Part shown: positions 35,430 through 42,675 of the stretch, one piece after another | Layout of the letters: every line of letters starts with the position of its first letter | How positions within the stretch are numbered: the stretch's first letter is position 1 | Assembly (NCBI GenBank): GCA_016214955.1 | Contig: JACRMN010000012.1 | Span: 434,001 to 498,000, forward strand | DNA length: 64,000 nucleotides | Reading direction: 5' to 3' | Origin: Deltaproteobacteria bacterium | GTDB taxonomy: Bacteria; Myxococcota; Myxococcia; Myxococcales; Anaeromyxobacteraceae | The notes under the pieces: model-generated | Told to the model about the DNA's origin: nothing | The model's input: only the letters and a program-made list of their open reading frames with translations | Database searches by the model: none | Position numbers and translations under genes: made by a program

Positions 35430-37421
35430 ATGGCCGAGACCGAGCAGCAGCCCGCCCCCGCCGAGGTGGTCGTCGACGAGGAGGCCCGCCGCAAGGCCGA
35501 GGAGTTCGTCGAGGAGGAGGAGGGGGCCACCAGCCACCACCAGGGCTGGCTCGCCCGGTTCCTCACCGTGACCGCGGTGGTGATGACGGCGTTCCACCTC
35601 TACGCCGCCTACGCCATCGTCCCGCAGCAGATCCTCCGGGCCATCCACCTGGGGTTCGTGCTCTTCCTCAGCTACCTGCTCTTCCCGGCGCTCAAGCGGC
35701 TGCGCCACAAGCTCCAGTGGTGGGACGTGGGGCTGGCGCTGCTCTCGCTGGCGGTCATCGGCTGGATGCTCGTCGACTTCGACGACTTCATCGAGCGGGC
35801 CGTCACCCCCAACCGCTGGGACATGTTCTTCGGCGTGGCCCTCGTCCTGCTGGTGCTGGAGGCCACCCGGCGCACCTCGGGCCTGGTCCTCACCCTGGTG
35901 GTGACGCTGTTCCTGGTCTACGCCTTCGTCGGCCCCTGGCTGCCGGCCCCCTGGACCCACCGCGGCTACGACCTGGAGCGGCTGGTGGGCCACATGTACA
36001 TGACGCTGGAGGGGATCTTCGGCTCGGCCATCGACGTCTCGGCCACCTTCATCATCCTCTTCACCATCTACGGCGCGGTGCTGCAGCACTCCGGCGCCGG
36101 CGAGTTCTTCATCGACTTCTCCTTCGCCGCCACCGGCGGCAAGCGGGCCGCCGCCGGCCGCACCATCGTGCTCTCCTCGTTCCTGCTGGGCGGCCCCTCG
36201 GGCAGCGGCGTGGCCACCACCGTCACGCTGGGCTCGGTGGCCTGGCCCATGCTGGCGCGCGCCGGCTACGGGAAGGAGCAGGCCGGCGGCCTGCTGGCCG
36301 CGGGCGGCCTCGGCGCCATCATCTCGCCCCCGGTGCTGGGGGCGGCGGCCTTCCTCATCGCCGAGTTCCTGAAGATCTCCTACATGGACGTGATCTGGAT
36401 GGCGACCATCCCGACCGTCCTCTACTACCTGGCCCTCTTCCTGATGGTGGAGCTGGACGCCGCCAAGCTGGGCATGAAGGAGGTGGCCGTCGAGCGCCGG
36501 GAGAGCCTGTGGCAGATGGCCAAGGGGCGCGGCTTCCACTTCCTCTCGCTGGTGGCCATCGTCCTCTTCATGGTGGCCGGCTTCAGCCCCATCATCGCCG
36601 TCTTCTGGGCCATCGTGCTGGCGGCGGCGCTCTCCTTCCTGCGCAGGGACACGGCGCTCACCTTCTGGCCCACGCCCGGCACGCCCTTGCTGCAGACCAA
36701 GATGGTGAAGGCCCTGGCCGGTGGCTCGCTGGGGGTGCTCAACGTGGCCGCCACCTGCGCCTCGGCCGGCATCATCGTGGGCGTGGTGACGCTCACCGGC
36801 CTGGGGCTCAAGTTCAGCTCCATCGTCATCGACCTGGCCGGCAGCAACCTGGCGCTCACCGCCATCTACACCGGGCTGGTGGTCTGGGTGGTGGGCCTGG
36901 CCGTGCCGGTGACCGCCAGCTACATCATCTGCGCCGTCATCGCCGCGCCGGCCCTCACCAAGCTGGGCGTGCCAGACTACGCCGCCCACATGTTCATCTT
37001 CTACTACGCGGTGCTCTCCGAGGTGTCGCCGCCCACCGCGCTCTCGCCGTTCGCCGCCGCCGCCATCACCGGCGGCGATCCCTACCGGACGACGCTGCAG
37101 TCCTGGAAGTACACGCTGCCCGCGTTCCTGGTGCCCTTCGCCTTCGTGCTCGAGAAGGACGGCGCCGGCCTGCTCCTCAAGGGCAGCGCCTGGGGAGTGG
37201 TCCACACCGCCGCCACCGCGGTGGTGGGCATCGCCGCCCTGGCCTTCGGCGTCCAGGGCTGGATGTTTCGCCGCACCACCGCCCTGGAGCGAGTAGCGCT
37301 CATCGCCGCCGGCCTGCTGCTGGTATACCCGTCCACGGTCGCCGACGTCGCCGGCGTGGGGCTGGTGGCGGCGGTGGCGCTGTGGCAGTGGAGCGGCAAG
37401 CGGCGGGCCCTGCCCGCCTGA
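35430..37421 (+). CDS. TRAP transporter permease, fused small and large membrane subunits
   Basis: The 663-residue protein has an acidic cytoplasmic head, about four spans of the DctQ-like region, then the DctM-like large subunit with GGPSGSGVATTVTLGS, the GGLGAIISPPVLGAAAFLIAEF motif and SEVSPPTALSPFAAAAITGGDPYRT near the end. It uses an ion gradient to drive uptake of the solute bound by the TAXI protein. The extra C-terminal spans (ALIAAGLLLVYPSTVADV) are normal for this type. Confidence 0.93.
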   Translation: MAETEQQPAPAEVVVDEEARRKAEEFVEEEEGATSHHQGWLARFLTVTAVVMTAFHLYAAYAIVPQQILRAIHLGFVLFLSYLLFPALKRLRHKLQWWDVGLALLSLAVIGWMLVDFDDFIERAVTPNRWDMFFGVALVLLVLEATRRTSGLVLTLVVTLFLVYAFVGPWLPAPWTHRGYDLERLVGHMYMTLEGIFGSAIDVSATFIILFTIYGAVLQHSGAGEFFIDFSFAATGGKRAAAGRTIVLSSFLLGGPSGSGVATTVTLGSVAWPMLARAGYGKEQAGGLLAAGGLGAIISPPVLGAAAFLIAEFLKISYMDVIWMATIPTVLYYLALFLMVELDAAKLGMKEVAVERRESLWQMAKGRGFHFLSLVAIVLFMVAGFSPIIAVFWAIVLAAALSFLRRDTALTFWPTPGTPLLQTKMVKALAGGSLGVLNVAATCASAGIIVGVVTLTGLGLKFSSIVIDLAGSNLALTAIYTGLVVWVVGLAVPVTASYIICAVIAAPALTKLGVPDYAAHMFIFYYAVLSEVSPPTALSPFAAAAITGGDPYRTTLQSWKYTLPAFLVPFAFVLEKDGAGLLLKGSAWGVVHTAATAVVGIAALAFGVQGWMFRRTTALERVALIAAGLLLVYPSTVADVAGVGLVAAVALWQWSGKRRALPA

Positions 37422-37433
37422 CGAGGAGGACCC

Positions 37434-38366
37434 ATGTCTCCCGCGGAACGCGCACCCCGGCCCGCCGGCGTGCTGGCGCCGGTGCTCACCCCCTTCGGCG
37501 CCGATCTGGCGCCCGACGCCGGCCGCCTGCTGCGCCACTGCCGCTGGCTCCTGGCCCAGGGCTGCGCCGGCCTGGCGGTGTTCGGCACCACCAGCGAGGC
37601 CAACTCGCTCTCGGTGGAGGAGAAGGAGGCGCTGCTCGACGCGCTCGTCGAGGGCGGGATCGATCCCTCCCGGCTCCTGCCCGGCACCGGGGCCTGCGCC
37701 CTCACCGACGCGGTGCGGCTCACCCGGCGCGCGGTGCAGCGCGGCTGCGCCGGGGTGCTGATGCTGCCGCCCTTCTACTACAAGGCGGTGAGCGAGGACG
37801 GCCTCTTCCGCAGCTTCGCCGAGGTCATCGAGCGGGTGGGGGACGATCGACTGCGAGTGTACCTGTACCACATCCCCCCGGTGGCCCAGGTGCCCATCGG
37901 GCCGGGCCTCATCGAGCGGCTGCTGCGGGCCTACCCGAAGGCCGTGGCCGGCATCAAGGACTCGAGCGGCGACTGGAACAACACCCGCATGCTCCTCGAC
38001 GGGTTCGCCGCCCGGGGCTTCGACGTCTTCGCCGGCAGCGAGCGCTTCCTGCTCGACAACCTGCGCGGCGGCGGCGCGGGCTGCATCACCGCCACTGCCA
38101 ACGTGAACCCGGGGGCCATCGCCCGGCTGGCGCGGGAGTGGCGCGGCCCCGAGGCCGACGCCCAGCAGGCCGGGCTCAACGCGGTGCGCGGTGCGGTGGA
38201 GAAGGTGCCGGTCATCGCCGGGCTCAAGGAGATCGTGGCCCACCACGCCGCCGACCCGGCCTGGCGCACGGTGCGGCCGCCGCTCTCCGGCCTCGCGCCG
38301 GCCCAGGCCGAGGGGCTGCTGTCCTCCCTGGCGGCGCTGGGCTTTTCCATGCCGGGGCTCCGGTAA
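37434..38366 (+). CDS. DapA-family class I aldolase/lyase
   Basis: A 310-residue TIM-barrel enzyme with the Schiff-base lysine in VAGIKDSSGDWNN, the catalytic tyrosine in YLYHIPPVAQVPIG and the GTTSEANSLSVEEK segment at the substrate carboxylate site. The family includes dihydrodipicolinate synthase, N-acetylneuraminate lyase and 2-keto-3-deoxy-sugar acid aldolases. Linkage 12 bp after the TRAP permease suggests it acts on the transported organic acid rather than in lysine synthesis. Its stop codon is inside the predicted -35 of the next gene. Confidence 0.88.
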   Translation: MSPAERAPRPAGVLAPVLTPFGADLAPDAGRLLRHCRWLLAQGCAGLAVFGTTSEANSLSVEEKEALLDALVEGGIDPSRLLPGTGACALTDAVRLTRRAVQRGCAGVLMLPPFYYKAVSEDGLFRSFAEVIERVGDDRLRVYLYHIPPVAQVPIGPGLIERLLRAYPKAVAGIKDSSGDWNNTRMLLDGFAARGFDVFAGSERFLLDNLRGGGAGCITATANVNPGAIARLAREWRGPEADAQQAGLNAVRGAVEKVPVIAGLKEIVAHHAADPAWRTVRPPLSGLAPAQAEGLLSSLAALGFSMPGLR

Positions 38367-38388
38367 CCTCCGGGGGAGCGGCTCGTCC
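38362..38388 (+). promoter_or_regulatory. ECF-type promoter motif, site 1 (sigma factor gene)
   Basis: GGTAACC (38362-38368), 15 nt, CGTCC (38384-38388). The same format occurs at 39639 and 41697. A -35 of GGAAC/GGTAAC type and a CGTC -10 are typical of ECF sigma factors. This copy lies directly in front of the ECF sigma gene, implying self-activation. Confidence 0.7.
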
Positions 38389-38396
38389 ATACTGGG

Positions 38397-39038
38397 GTGG
38401 TGCCCACCCCGCGTCCCCCCTGGCTCCGGCCGGTCCCCGCCCCCGCGGGCGGGAGCGGAGAGGCGCGCGCCGCCGAGGAGGCCGGCGACGCGGCCGACCG
38501 GGACGCGGTGGAGCGGGTGCTCGACGGCGACTCGCGGGCCTTCGACCCGGTGGTGCGCCGCCACGGCGCCCGGCTGGTGGCTCTGTGCTCCCGGGTCACG
38601 GGCACGCGCGACGTGGGCGAGGAGCTGGCGCAGGAGACGCTGGCGCGGGCCTACGCCAGCCTGGGCAGCTACCGGGGCGACTGCCAGGTGCGCCACTGGC
38701 TGATGCGCATCGCGCTCAACGGCTGCCGCGACTGGCTCAAGGCCGGGGCCCGCGCCGAGCGGCCCGCGGAGATCGCCGAGGAGGCGCTCTCGACGGCCCT
38801 GGCGCCCGACGAGGAGCTGGCGGGGCGGCAGGCGCTCTCGGCGCTGGAGAAGGCGCTGCGCTCGCTGCCCGACGTCTACCGCGAGGCCTTCGTGCTCTTC
38901 CACGTGGAGAACCTGAGCTACCTGGAGATGAGCCGGGTCACCGGGGCGCGGGTCGGCGCCCTCAAGGTGCGGGTGCACCGGGCCCGGGAGATGTTGCGCG
39001 ACCAGCTCGGCGAGCGGCTGGAGCTGGTATGGGGGTGA
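38397..39038 (+). CDS. ECF-subfamily RNA polymerase sigma factor
   Basis: The 213-residue protein has a Pro/Ala-rich head, region 2 (VLDGDSRAFDPVVRRHGARLVALC through ELAQETLARAYASLGSYRG, with the WLMRIALNGCRDWLK segment) and region 4 (ALRSLPDVYREAFVLFHVENLSYLEMSRVTGARVGALKVRVHRARE). The start is GTG 38397 or the next GTG at 38400. It is followed after 4 bp by its probable anti-sigma partner, and its own promoter motif recurs before two downstream units. Confidence 0.92.
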   Translation: MVPTPRPPWLRPVPAPAGGSGEARAAEEAGDAADRDAVERVLDGDSRAFDPVVRRHGARLVALCSRVTGTRDVGEELAQETLARAYASLGSYRGDCQVRHWLMRIALNGCRDWLKAGARAERPAEIAEEALSTALAPDEELAGRQALSALEKALRSLPDVYREAFVLFHVENLSYLEMSRVTGARVGALKVRVHRAREMLRDQLGERLELVWG

Positions 39039-39042
39039 GATC

Positions 39043-39630
39043 GTGGACCCGAGAGTGAAGAGGCTGCTCGACCGGGAGCTGGGGGCGCGCGAGGCGCTCG
39101 AGCTGGTGGCCGCGCTGCCCGAAGGCGAGCGCAAGGAGGTCCTGGCCTACCTGCGCCTCTCGTCGCTGGCGTCGGCGCTGCCGGCGGTGGAGCCCTCCGA
39201 GGGCTTCGAGGAGCGGGTGCGGGCCCGGATCCGGGCCCGCCCGGCGCCGCGCCGAGGCCTGTGGACCTGGCTGCGCACGCCGCGCCTCTCGCCCCTCGGG
39301 GCCCTGGGCGCGGTGGCGGCGGCGGTGGCCCTGGTGCTCGTGCCCGGCCTGCGGGAGCGGCCGCAGCCGCCCCAGGACCGGCTGGTGGCGCGGCTGGCGC
39401 TGCGGGCCCCGGAGGCGCGGCGGGTGTCGGTGGCCGGCGACTTCAACGGCTGGAGCACCGAGGCCACGCCGCTCCGGCGCGGCCCCGGCGGCGCCTGGAC
39501 CGTCGAGCTGCCGCTCGGTCCCGGCCGCCACCAGTACCAGTTCGTGGTCGACGGCACCTTCGTCCCCGACCCGGCGGCCCCCACCGTGGACGACGGCTTC
39601 GGCGGCCGGAACGCCATCCTCGACCTTTGA
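39043..39630 (+). CDS. Probable anti-sigma factor with periplasmic CBM48-like domain
   Basis: About 80 N-terminal residues form a helical cytoplasmic part (VKRLLDRELGAREALELVAAL), followed by one span (LGALGAVAAAVALVLVPGL) and, from about residue 110, an Ig-like isoamylase N-terminal/CBM48-type domain with VSVAGDFNGWSTEATPLRR and LGPGRHQYQFVVDG, ending DDGFGGRNAILDL. Position right after the sigma gene and one-span topology point to an anti-sigma factor. CBM48 domains bind alpha-glucans in known enzymes; here the periplasmic domain could sense a glycan or envelope protein. The role is inference. Confidence 0.72.
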   Translation: MDPRVKRLLDRELGAREALELVAALPEGERKEVLAYLRLSSLASALPAVEPSEGFEERVRARIRARPAPRRGLWTWLRTPRLSPLGALGAVAAAVALVLVPGLRERPQPPQDRLVARLALRAPEARRVSVAGDFNGWSTEATPLRRGPGGAWTVELPLGPGRHQYQFVVDGTFVPDPAAPTVDDGFGGRNAILDL

Positions 39631-39638
39631 TGGCGACC

Positions 39639-39665
39639 GGTAACCTTCCTCCGCCAGCGTCGTCC
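39639..39665 (+). promoter_or_regulatory. ECF-type promoter motif, site 2
   Basis: GGTAACC (39639-39645), 15 nt, CGTCC (39661-39665), 21 nt before the DUF4382 lipoprotein start. Identical spacing to sites 1 and 3. Confidence 0.7.
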
Positions 39666-39686
39666 GTACGGGGGAAAGGAGCCACC

Positions 39687-40364
39687 ATGAACCGCAACCT
39701 CGCGGCTTCGCTGGCCGCCCTGGGCCTCGCGGCCTGCGGCACCGGCAGCTCGACCCTCAACCTGGGGCTCACCAGCAACGACGCCACGGCTGCCTCGGCC
39801 GCCCAGGCCGCCAGGCCCACCGGCGACCTCATCGGCGTGAAGTCCATCGTGGTGACCGTGGCCAGCGTCTCGGTCCACGTCGCCGGCGGCGCCAGCGCCG
39901 ACCCGGCGGTCCCGCCCACGGCCGACGACGGCCCGGGCTGGGTGGTGCTCACCGACGTGCCCAAGGTCTACGACCTCGTGGCCCTGAGGGACGACTTCAC
40001 CGCCCCGCTGGCGAGCGGGACCGTGCCCGAGGGCAAGATCACCCAGATCCGCCTGGCGCTCTCCACCTCCGCCCCCGAGACCGGCGAGGGCGCGGACGCG
40101 ACCGCCGCCGCCGGCGGCCCGCCCCACGACGTCATCCCCGGCGCGGTGACCGAGCTCGACGACACCGTCTGCGACCTGCTCGTGCCCCGCTCGGCCTTCC
40201 GGCCCGGCATCAAGATCGTCCACCCCTTCCAGGCGCTCCCCGTCCCCGCGGGCGGCACCGTCGATGCGGTGGTGAACCTGCGCGTCAGGGACTCGGCGCG
40301 CGAGACCACCCCCGCGGGCTGCGCCTATCGCCTCAACCCGGTCATCCAGGTGACCGGTCGCTGA
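39687..40364 (+). CDS. DUF4382-type lipoprotein
   Basis: The 225-residue product has a lipoprotein signal (ASLAALGLAACGTGSS, lipid Cys at about 17), then an Ala-rich linker and a beta-rich domain resembling DUF4382: IGVKSIVVTVASVSVHV, VLTDVPKVYDLVALRD and LPVPAGGTVDAVVNLRVRD. Two further cysteines could form a disulfide. The gene has a GGAAAGGAG ribosome binding site and is preceded by an ECF-type promoter motif, so it should be a target of the sigma factor at 38397. Confidence 0.78.
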   Translation: MNRNLAASLAALGLAACGTGSSTLNLGLTSNDATAASAAQAARPTGDLIGVKSIVVTVASVSVHVAGGASADPAVPPTADDGPGWVVLTDVPKVYDLVALRDDFTAPLASGTVPEGKITQIRLALSTSAPETGEGADATAAAGGPPHDVIPGAVTELDDTVCDLLVPRSAFRPGIKIVHPFQALPVPAGGTVDAVVNLRVRDSARETTPAGCAYRLNPVIQVTGR

Positions 40365-40384
40365 ACCGGCGTGTCGCCGGGACA

Positions 40385-40422
40385 CGGCGGCGGCGAGGCC
40401 CCCCGCAACCTCGCCGCCGCCG
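40385..40422 (+). terminator. Hairpin terminator after the DUF4382 gene
   Basis: A 14-bp perfect GC stem with a 10-nt loop lies 21 bp after the stop codon. There is no T run. It separates the lipoprotein gene from the next gene, which has its own -10-like TAGAAT. Confidence 0.6.
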
Positions 40423-40469
40423 GCAGCACTCCGGGTGGCCGTCTCGCGGCCGTCCGCTAGAATGGCGCG

Positions 40470-41366
40470 GTGCTCCGCCCGGCCGCGCTCCTCGTCCTCC
40501 TGGTGCCGGCCGCAGCGGGAGCTACGCACGGCCGGCTCCAGCTCTCCCTCTACGCAGGCGGCGGGCTGGCGAGCGACCTCTTCGTCGGCGCCGGCCTGGG
40601 GCGCGACGGGATCCTGGAGCTGCAGCCCGAGGCGCGGCTCGACCTCTCCCTGTCGCCGCGGTGGAAGCTGGCGACGCGCCTCTCGGGCGGCTACGCCTCC
40701 TTCACCCGCTCCGGCTTCTCGGCAGGCAGCGGCGCCGCCGAGTCGCAGCTCCGCTGGCTCGGAGAGGAGCGCGAGGGGGGCCTGGCCCTCGCCGCCGAGC
40801 AGGTCGCCTACTCCACCGGCGCGCCGCTCGACCCCACGCTGCCCTCGTCTCCGACCGTCACCCGCAGCCGCGCCCTGCGGCTCACGCCGCTGGTCCGCTG
40901 GCAGGGCTGGGGCGCCCAGTGGCGGCTGGCGGCGCCGCTCGCCTACCAGTCCTCCTCCGCCGCAGGCCAGGACGTGGCCGAGCGGGACGGGGCGCTGCTC
41001 GCCGGCGCGGCGCTGCAGCTCGGCCCCTGGGCGCTGGCCGGCAGCTACCGGCTGCAGCGGGCCGAGAGCGACAGGCCCGACTTCACCGCCACCTCCCACG
41101 GCCTCTTCGCCACCGCCGGGAGGCCGGCCGGCCCGGTGGAGCTCGAGGGGCAGCTCCAGGGGCTCTGGCTCCACACCGGCGCCGGCACCCGCGAGCAGCT
41201 CCTGCGCGCCGGCCTGTCGGCGGCCTGGCCCTTCGCCCGGGGGCTGTGGCTCGAGGCGGTCTACGGCTTCGCCGGTGCCTGGACCGACGCGCCCGGCGAG
41301 GGCTTCTCCTCCCGCCACCAGGTGACGCTGGGGCTGCGCGGCAAGGTGGAGGCGGTGTCGTGGTGA
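40470..41366 (+). CDS. Predicted outer-membrane beta-barrel protein
   Basis: The 298-residue protein has a short signal (LLVLLVPAAAGATH) and alternating amphipathic strands with Gly/Ser/Thr turns throughout (WKLATRLSGGYASFT, WGAQWRLAAPLAYQS, WALAGSYRLQRAES, LWLEAVYGFAGAW), ending in RHQVTLGLRGKVEAVSW, a plausible terminal strand with aromatic last residue. The pattern suits a small barrel. No named family is recognised. GTG 40470 lies 7 nt after TAGAAT. It overlaps the CBM48-like lipoprotein gene by 4 bp. Confidence 0.65.
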   Translation: MLRPAALLVLLVPAAAGATHGRLQLSLYAGGGLASDLFVGAGLGRDGILELQPEARLDLSLSPRWKLATRLSGGYASFTRSGFSAGSGAAESQLRWLGEEREGGLALAAEQVAYSTGAPLDPTLPSSPTVTRSRALRLTPLVRWQGWGAQWRLAAPLAYQSSSAAGQDVAERDGALLAGAALQLGPWALAGSYRLQRAESDRPDFTATSHGLFATAGRPAGPVELEGQLQGLWLHTGAGTREQLLRAGLSAAWPFARGLWLEAVYGFAGAWTDAPGEGFSSRHQVTLGLRGKVEAVSW

Positions 41367-41701
41367 GGGGGATGGCCCTGGCACTCGCGCTCCTCGCCGC
41401 GGCCTGCGCCGCGCCGGGGTCGTCGCTGCGGCCCGGGACCGGCGGTGGCGAGACCACCTTCCGGGTCCACGGGCCGGCGGACGAGGTCTGGCTGGTCGGC
41501 AGCATGACCGGCTGGCGGCCCGTCCCGCTGGCGAGGGACGGCGACCAGTGGGTGCTCCGGCTCCCCCTCGAGCCGGGCAGGTACGAGTACCGGCTGGAGG
41601 TGCGCGAGCACGGCGTCACCCGGGTGGAGTGGCTGCCGGGGGCGGAGCGGGCCGACGACGGCTTCGGGGGGGAGAATGGCATCCTGCGCGTCGAGCGGTA
41701 A
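41363..41701 (+). CDS. Lipoprotein with CBM48-like domain
   Basis: GTG 41363 gives a 4-bp overlap with the preceding stop; ATG 41372 is an alternative. A lipoprotein-type signal (ALALALLAAACAAPG) precedes one Ig-like domain: TTFRVHGPADEVWLVGSMTGW, WVLRLPLEPGRYEYRLEV and DDGFGGENGILRVE. This is the same domain, with the same DDGFGG-N-IL ending, as in the anti-sigma candidate at 39043. The two may compete for or share a ligand. The domain lacks any catalytic part. Confidence 0.75.
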   Translation: MRGMALALALLAAACAAPGSSLRPGTGGGETTFRVHGPADEVWLVGSMTGWRPVPLARDGDQWVLRLPLEPGRYEYRLEVREHGVTRVEWLPGAERADDGFGGENGILRVER

Positions 41702-41723
41702 CCTCGAACGGGGCCTGTCGTCT
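41697..41723 (+). promoter_or_regulatory. ECF-type promoter motif, site 3
   Basis: GGTAACC (41697-41703) overlaps the end of the CBM48-like lipoprotein gene; after 15 nt comes CGTCT (41719-41723), 14 nt before the start of the next gene. Same format as sites 1 and 2. Confidence 0.65.
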
Positions 41724-41737
41724 GGAAGGGGAGAGCC

Positions 41738-42616
41738 GTGAGAACCATCGCCGCCATCGCCGCCGCCCTCCTCCTCCCCCTGGGAGCGCACGCCGAGCCC
41801 GTGGCCGACGCGGTCGCGGCCGGCGTCCCCGCCGCCGTGGCCCGCCAGGTGGCCGAGCGGGCCGAGGGGCGCGGGGTGCCCGCGGCGCTGGTGCTGGCCC
41901 CGGTGGCCGACGCCGCCCGGCTCGGCGTGCCCGGCGAGCTGGTGGCCGACAAGGTGCTCGAGGGGCTGGCCAAGGGTGTCCCCGGGGAGCGCATCGCCGC
42001 AGTGGCCCGCGGGCTGGGCGAGCGGCTGGCGGAGGCCGAGCGGATCCTGCGCGCCGCGCGCCAGGCCGGGTTGCCGGCGCCGGCGGAGCGACGCGCCGCC
42101 CTCACCGACCTGGCCCAGTCGCTCCAGGCCGGGGCGCCGCGTCCGGCGCTCGACGATCTCCTCTCCGCGGCGCGCGCCGCCCGCACCGGCTCCGACGCGG
42201 TGGTGGCCGCCGCCCATTCCCTGGGCGAGCTGGCCCGGCGCGGCGTCCCCCCGGCGGACGCCCTGCCGCTGGCCCGCGCCCTGGCCGGCAGCCGGGGCCC
42301 GGCCGGCGACCCGGTGGCGGTGTTCGACGCCTGGCGCGCCGAGGGCGGGCGCGACGTGGCCGGGTTCCTCTCCGAGGCCACCCGCCGCGTCGAGTCGGGC
42401 AGGAAGCTCGACGGCATGGTGGACTACTTCGGCGAGAGCGCCGACAAGCTGCAGCGCTCCCGCTCCGAGGAGCGCGGCGAGCGAGGAGCCGACCCCGAGA
42501 AGGGCAAGGGGCTCTCGCCGGCCGAACGGCCCGACGCCGCCCGCGGGGCGGTGCCGGGTCTCGACGACGCTGCGCGCGGCCGCAAGGGTGGCAAGCCCCC
42601 CCGGGGCAGGCCCTAG
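41738..42616 (+). CDS. Exported helical repeat-like protein
   Basis: The 292-residue protein starts at GTG 41738 after GGAAGGGGAGAG and has a signal peptide (TIAAIAAALLLPLGAHAEP). The mature part is Ala-rich and helical with a recurring theme of GVPAALV / GVPGELV / GVPGERI / GVPPADAL turns at intervals of about 20-45 residues, indicating short helical repeats. The C-terminus is charged and disordered. No family is recognised. The ECF promoter motif just upstream suggests sigma control. Confidence 0.7.
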   Translation: MRTIAAIAAALLLPLGAHAEPVADAVAAGVPAAVARQVAERAEGRGVPAALVLAPVADAARLGVPGELVADKVLEGLAKGVPGERIAAVARGLGERLAEAERILRAARQAGLPAPAERRAALTDLAQSLQAGAPRPALDDLLSAARAARTGSDAVVAAAHSLGELARRGVPPADALPLARALAGSRGPAGDPVAVFDAWRAEGGRDVAGFLSEATRRVESGRKLDGMVDYFGESADKLQRSRSEERGERGADPEKGKGLSPAERPDAARGAVPGLDDAARGRKGGKPPRGRP

Positions 42617-42675
42617 CGCCGCGCATCGCCCCTCTCCCCGACCCGAAGGCTCTCCCTCCCGAGGAGGACTCTGCC

